Assembly (NCBI GenBank): GCA_018268935.1
Contig: JAFDVS010000037.1
Location: 36,570-78,086 of the forward strand
From: Acidobacteriota bacterium
GTDB lineage: Bacteria > Acidobacteriota > Terriglobia > Bryobacterales > Bryobacteraceae
DNA length: 41,517 nucleotides
Direction of reading: 5' to 3'
Both the position numbers and the translations under genes were made by a program. The notes beneath the pieces are model-generated. The model saw nothing but the letters and a program-made list of their open reading frames with translations, was not told where the DNA came from and did not search any database. Of the stretch, positions 37,316 to 41,517 are shown one piece after another; position 1 is the stretch's first letter, and each line of letters starts with the position of its first letter.

Positions 37316-40300
37316 TCAGCGCCCGAAGTACCCGCTCACCTCCACCACCACATCGGTCCGCCGGTACGCATAGATATTAATCGCCCCGTTCGTCCCCGCC
37401 GGCACAATCGCCGAGTTCGTCACCACCTGCCCCTGAAACGCATTCAAAATCGATGCATTCGGCTGCGGCTGCCCCGTCGGATACGCCGTCAGAAACGGCA
37501 TCGGATTCCCGCCCGGCAGCGCCGTCACATTGATCGCATACCCCTTCGCCGTCGGCGGAATTCCGCTGCACCCCGTCGCCGTCGGAATCGCAATCGTCCG
37601 CGTCGTCTCATCCGCGTACTGCCCTCCGTTCACCGTCGAATCGCTCGCCCGGCACTGCGTCACCGGGAAATAATACTGCCCGTTCACCCCGTCATCCGCC
37701 GCGTAATACCCATTGATGTCCACCAGAAAATCCGTTGCGTCATAAGCAAACACATTGATCGTCCCATTCGCACTCGCCGGGATGATCACGCTGTTCGCCA
37801 GCACCCGCCCCACAAACGAATTGATGCTCGACACATTCGGTTGCGCCGACCCGTCCGGCCACGCCGTCAAATACGCCAGCGGCCCCGGAGGCACCGCCGT
37901 TATCGTCACCGAATACGCAGCCGCCACCGGCACGTTGCAGTATTGCCCCGCCGCCGGAAACGTGAATTTCCGCGTCTCCCGTGCCCCCATCGACGGAGGC
38001 CCGAACGGCCCCACCTGCGGCCGGTACAACACCCGCGTATCAATCACCCGGCACGGCGTCAGCGGATAATACGTCAACGCAGGCACCGCCGTACTGTCCG
38101 TGTAATACCCGCTAATATCAATCAGCAAGTCTGTAGCATCGGACGAATACACACTGATCCCGCCATTCGCCCCCGCCTTCACAATCGCCGAGTTCGCCAC
38201 AATCTGCCCGTCCGGCGACCGGATCGTCCACACATTCGGCCGCGGCTCTCCCGCCGGCCACACCGTGACAAAGTTCACCGTGCTCGATGGAATCACAGTC
38301 ACATTCACCACATACGCCTTCGCCGTGGCCGGAATCGCGCACACCGTCGACACCGGCAGATTCATCGTCCGCGTTTCCGCCGCCTGCAACGACGGCGGCC
38401 CGAACGCCCCCGTCCGCCCCTCAAAGTTATACAAAGCCCGCGTCTCCATCACCCGGCACGGTGGCAGCGGCACAAACCGCAGCGGCGTCGCCACCGTCGA
38501 TGCCTTATACGTCGCCGCCGCCGGCGATCCATACGCCCCGTTCACAAACGCCAGCACCTGCACATACAGCGTCCGCCCATCCTGCGGCAGTCCGTTCACC
38601 GTCAGCGACGTCCCCGTCGTCTCCTGGCTGAACAGATCCGTCCCCCCTGCCGCGCTCCCCACATCCAAACGGTACTTCGTTGCATTCGGCACCGCCGCCC
38701 ACTGGAACGTCGCCGATGTCCCGCTCAACGTCGAACCCGGCGCCGGACTCGACAACGCAGGCGATGCCCCCGACAAATTCACAATCGCAATCACGCTCTG
38801 CGGAAACGTCCCCTGCAAGCCCACAGCATCCGCCTTTCCATCCCCGTTCAAGTCCACCGCCCGTAGTCCCTTGTGCCCCAATCCTGTCATCAAAACAATT
38901 TCCGCCTGAAATGTTCCATTGCCATTCCCCACCGCCAGCGTCAGATTCGAACTCCCGCAGCAATGCCCGATCAGCAGATCCACCTTCCCATCCTGCGTGT
39001 AATCCGCCACCGCGATTTCCTGCGGCGCAAAACTCGTTGCCAGCGGAGCTTGCGCGGCAAACGTCCCGTTCCCCTGATTCAAATACAGCAATACCTGATA
39101 CGTCACACCCACCGTCAACGCCGAAGACACCGCGAAATCCACTCGCCCGTCGCCATTGAAATCCCCCACCGACGCCGCCGTCGCCAGCACCCCACCCGGA
39201 TACGTCACCGCCGCGTTGAACGTGCCATCGCCTTTCCCCGTGAGCACCGCCACGCTCGCCGCCGTCACCCCATTCTGCCCGCGATTCAACACCACCAGAT
39301 CCAGCCGCGCGTCCCCATTCACATCCACTATCTGGACGCCCGCGGGAAACGCCCCGCTCGCATAACCCGTCGCCGCCGCGAATCCGCCCACTCCGTTCCC
39401 CAACTGCACATACACCTTGCCATCCGCGTTCGAATACGCCAGATCCTGCTTCCCGTCCTGATTCAAATCCCCCGCGGCCATCAGAAACGCATCCGCCACA
39501 CCCGTGAACGTAGTCGGCGCCTGAAACGTCCCATCCCCCTTCCCCAACAACATGTACATCACCGTCGACCCCGACTCCGCCGCCACCAGGTCCACCTTCC
39601 CGTCTCCATTGAAATCCGCCGCGCCCAGCGCCCCCAGTTCCACCGCTCCCGTCACCTTCACCGAGTTCCCACCGAACTCCGCCCCGCCCTGCCCCAGGAA
39701 GAGCGAAATCGTATCGGAAAATTGCGGCGCCCGAGCCGCATCCAGCCTCCCGTCTCCATTGAAATCCGCCCACACGGTCCCCGTGCCGCCCTTCCCCGCC
39801 GGGTACGCCCGCGTCCCGTGAAACGTCCCGTCGCCTTTTCCAAACAACACACTCATCCGCCCGTTGTCCATGTTCGGAGCCAGTTCATCCGGATGCCCCG
39901 ACGCCGCCACAATATCCGCATTCCCATCCAAATCGAAATCCATCACAAAAAGCGACACACTGTGCTCCGCCATCGCGTACCGCGGCCCCGCGGTCATCCT
40001 CCCCGCCCCATCCCCATACAACACACCCACCGTGCTCGCCCCTTCATCCGCAACTACCGCATCCAACTTCCCGTCCTTGTTCAAATCGCCCAGTGCCACA
40101 TAGCTCTGATCCCCCGGTACAGCCAAAGTCTGCAACGCCTGAAACGTTCCGTTCCCATTCCCCAATCCCACCGCCACCACATCGCTCCAACCCGCCACGA
40201 GATCACCCTTCCCATCGCCATTTACATCGCCAGTCGCCACCGACACAATCCCCGAAGCCACCGTAGCATTCACCGCCGCCTGAAACGTCCCATTCCCGTT

Positions 40301-41017
40301 CCCCAACAACACGCTGTATCCCACCGAAGTCACCGCCACCAGATCCATCTTCCCGTCCCCGTTCACGTCATACGCCGCAATCTTCCGCGCACTCGACGGC
40401 ACCGTGAAATTCGATGGCGCCCCCAACACTCCATTCGCCCCCAGCAAAAACACCGACACCACACTGTTCCCCACCAGCACCGCATCCCGCCGCCCATCCC
40501 CATTCACATCCACCGCAAGCAATCCCACCGCCACAAATCCACTCAGCGCAGTCTGCGCCTGTGAAGACAGATTGAAGTTCGAATCCAACAGCCCGCTCAG
40601 CAACTTCGTCCCATTGAACGCACTGCTCCCGCAAAACGACGTGCAATACCCCATCGCACTCCCGTTGTTCAAAAAATCCCCTCCCGCCGCCCTGTCCGAT
40701 CCACGCCCCAACAGTGCATCCCCGCCTACCTTCCATCCCCCAGGCAGCGCCTGCCGAGCCGGACGCGACGGCAACCCCGTGCACGCAAAAAACGGATCCT
40801 GCGCATTCGCCACCGCCGCTTGCTGCGTCACGTTCGACGCGTTCGTCGCCGTGTACGTCCGCTTCGTGAACGACCCGTCGGAATTCCGCTGCAACCCCGC
40901 CCCCTGCCGCGGCGATTGCGTCGCCGCCACAAAATCCGAACTGCGCGCGAACACTAGCAGTGGGCAAGTCTGTCCGTACGCCGCCACCGTCATCAACACC
41001 ATGCTCAGAATCATCAT
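37316..41017 (-). CDS. Giant secreted FG-GAP/VCBS repeat protein with three C-terminal beta domains
   Basis: A 1233-aa exported protein. The signal peptide MMILSMVLMTVAAYG is short. Twelve calcium-binding FG-GAP loops of the DxNxDGxxD type are seen (e.g. DVNGDGRRDAVLV, DFNGDGKVDLVAA, DLNQDGKQDLAYS), each followed by LLGxGNGTFQAxxxxxxG: an integrin-like or lectin-like beta-propeller repeat. A fibronectin-III-like segment follows (SPAPGSTLSGTSATFQWAAV). The last 390 residues are three copies of one domain (about 846-980, 981-1110, 1111-1233) starting PCRVMETR, PCRVIDTR and QCRASDS and ending ISGYY, INGYY and VSGYF, known from actinobacterial secreted proteins. No catalytic residues are evident; likely polymer- or cell-surface binding. 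The ATG overlaps the stop of the upstream gene by 4 nt. Confidence 0.92.
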   Translation of the reverse strand: MMILSMVLMTVAAYGQTCPLLVFARSSDFVAATQSPRQGAGLQRNSDGSFTKRTYTATNASNVTQQAAVANAQDPFFACTGLPSRPARQALPGGWKVGGDALLGRGSDRAAGGDFLNNGSAMGYCTSFCGSSAFNGTKLLSGLLDSNFNLSSQAQTALSGFVAVGLLAVDVNGDGRRDAVLVGNSVVSVFLLGANGVLGAPSNFTVPSSARKIAAYDVNGDGKMDLVAVTSVGYSVLLGNGNGTFQAAVNATVASGIVSVATGDVNGDGKGDLVAGWSDVVAVGLGNGNGTFQALQTLAVPGDQSYVALGDLNKDGKLDAVVADEGASTVGVLYGDGAGRMTAGPRYAMAEHSVSLFVMDFDLDGNADIVAASGHPDELAPNMDNGRMSVLFGKGDGTFHGTRAYPAGKGGTGTVWADFNGDGRLDAARAPQFSDTISLFLGQGGAEFGGNSVKVTGAVELGALGAADFNGDGKVDLVAAESGSTVMYMLLGKGDGTFQAPTTFTGVADAFLMAAGDLNQDGKQDLAYSNADGKVYVQLGNGVGGFAAATGYASGAFPAGVQIVDVNGDARLDLVVLNRGQNGVTAASVAVLTGKGDGTFNAAVTYPGGVLATAASVGDFNGDGRVDFAVSSALTVGVTYQVLLYLNQGNGTFAAQAPLATSFAPQEIAVADYTQDGKVDLLIGHCCGSSNLTLAVGNGNGTFQAEIVLMTGLGHKGLRAVDLNGDGKADAVGLQGTFPQSVIAIVNLSGASPALSSPAPGSTLSGTSATFQWAAVPNATKYRLDVGSAAGGTDLFSQETTGTSLTVNGLPQDGRTLYVQVLAFVNGAYGSPAAATYKASTVATPLRFVPLPPCRVMETRALYNFEGRTGAFGPPSLQAAETRTMNLPVSTVCAIPATAKAYVVNVTVIPSSTVNFVTVWPAGEPRPNVWTIRSPDGQIVANSAIVKAGANGGISVYSSDATDLLIDISGYYTDSTAVPALTYYPLTPCRVIDTRVLYRPQVGPFGPPSMGARETRKFTFPAAGQYCNVPVAAAYSVTITAVPPGPLAYLTAWPDGSAQPNVSSINSFVGRVLANSVIIPASANGTINVFAYDATDFLVDINGYYAADDGVNGQYYFPVTQCRASDSTVNGGQYADETTRTIAIPTATGCSGIPPTAKGYAINVTALPGGNPMPFLTAYPTGQPQPNASILNAFQGQVVTNSAIVPAGTNGAINIYAYRRTDVVVEVSGYFGR

Positions 41018-41517
41018 TCGGTCACTCCAACCTCGCGCTTCACCACAAATACACCCATCAAATGTAAGCCATCTGAATATTCAGAATTACCAGACATTAC
41101 AGAAATCTCCGCCCCATCTCCGCGCAGATTCCCGAATAAGCCTGCCGGCACCGTGAATCTTACATCCTTCGCACTTGCCACACAATAAGTGGCATTCGCC
41201 TCCATTCCATCTCGCGACACCGCCAATATCCCAACCCATCCCTCCCGAGCCCCCCCGCTCCACTCCACCGTCAACGCCTTCCGCCGCGACACCACCGCCG
41301 GAACATTCCGCCATTCCAACCGCACCGGAGCCTTCACCCCCACACCAAATGCCGGAAAATCCTTCCCCCCGTTCCCCGTCACAAACAGCCGCTCCGCCCG
41401 CGCATTCAACCCCCGCCGCCCTTCCAGCCTCATCCGGTACATCCCCACCGCCCCAACACCGCCCGGCATCTCCACCCGAAACGATCCATCGTTCACCGCC
41501 AGGCTCCCCGCATCCAA
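41014..41517 (-). CDS. C-terminal part of a secreted protein (5' end outside window)
   Basis: The frame is open to the end of the window, so only the last 167 residues are seen. The segment is beta-rich: VEMPGGVGAVGMYRMRLEGR, RLFVTGNGGKDFPAFGVGVK, APVRLEWRNVPAVVSRRKAL, TVEWSGGAREGWVGILAVSR. It resembles the C-terminal domain of TIGR03437/Solibacter surface proteins, but this cannot be settled from a fragment. Its stop overlaps the start of the FG-GAP gene (ATGA), so it is the first known gene of a minus-strand operon that continues into 37316-41017. Codons are G3-rich. Confidence 0.7.
   Translation of the reverse strand: MDAGSLAVNDGSFRVEMPGGVGAVGMYRMRLEGRRGLNARAERLFVTGNGGKDFPAFGVGVKAPVRLEWRNVPAVVSRRKALTVEWSGGAREGWVGILAVSRDGMEANATYCVASAKDVRFTVPAGLFGNLRGDGAEISVMSGNSEYSDGLHLMGVFVVKREVGVTE

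Noticed and set aside
38505..39773. A 422-codon minus-strand frame within the FG-GAP gene
   Set aside because: Same-strand alternative frame with Gly-rich low-complexity translation; the FG-GAP frame has the clear motifs.
1..41517. CRISPR array, insertion sequence or tRNA
   Set aside because: No regularly spaced direct repeats, no intact transposase with inverted ends and no tRNA cloverleaf were seen.

Overview
The window looks like a chromosomal piece of an acidobacterium of the Bryobacterales/Solibacter group. The reasons are the gene families present: secreted proteins with BACON-like and TIGR03437-like domains, a large Oar-type TonB-dependent receptor with an N-terminal carboxypeptidase-regulatory domain, a DUF1592/DUF1552 pair beside a c-type cytochrome/copper protein, PEP-CTERM proteins, a long FG-GAP protein, many twin-arginine signal peptides and high G+C. 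The species cannot be named from the sequence alone.

Layout. 1-2.2 kb: the C-terminal half of dihydroxy-acid dehydratase and two hypothetical genes. 2.8-3.2 kb: a complete class A RNase P RNA that ends one base before a convergent phosphatase-superfamily gene. 4.3-12.0 kb: an LD-carboxypeptidase, then a cytochrome c/PHM-like copper protein, a DUF1587/1592/1588/1585 protein, a DUF1552 protein, an RraA-like protein and an Rpn-like protein. 12.0-15.3 kb: a TPR membrane protein, a two-domain acyltransferase resembling OlsF (ornithine lipid synthesis) and a coupled DoxX-like protein. 15.2-19.9 kb (minus strand): two overlapping paralogous secreted proteins. 20.0-21.4 kb: a small membrane protein and an isolated lpxD. 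21.4-25.4 kb: a decayed short gene, a Cys-rich protein, a Tat-exported DapA-like protein, and an ECF sigma factor with its zinc-binding anti-sigma. 25.4-28.1 kb: an accessory patch with gene remnants, an orphan Xre antitoxin beside a wrecked RelE/HigB toxin, and an intact MntA-HepT pair. 28.2-34.4 kb: a TonB-dependent receptor, a sulfatase and a GH5-like hydrolase, which together look like a small glycan-utilisation locus. 34.4-41.5 kb: two PEP-CTERM proteins, small hypothetical genes and a 1233-residue FG-GAP protein.

Two features run through the window. The plus strand is C-rich throughout, so plus genes use C-ending codons and minus genes use G-ending codons; the short genes that break this pattern are those that look recently acquired. 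Small hairpin repeats also recur between genes. One pair has an identical 12-nt loop and stems that differ by compensatory changes; a second pair is a GC-rich palindrome of about 28 bp. Several genes have a GCGCTAnnnT-type -10 element only 6-13 nt before the ATG, which suggests leaderless or near-leaderless transcripts.
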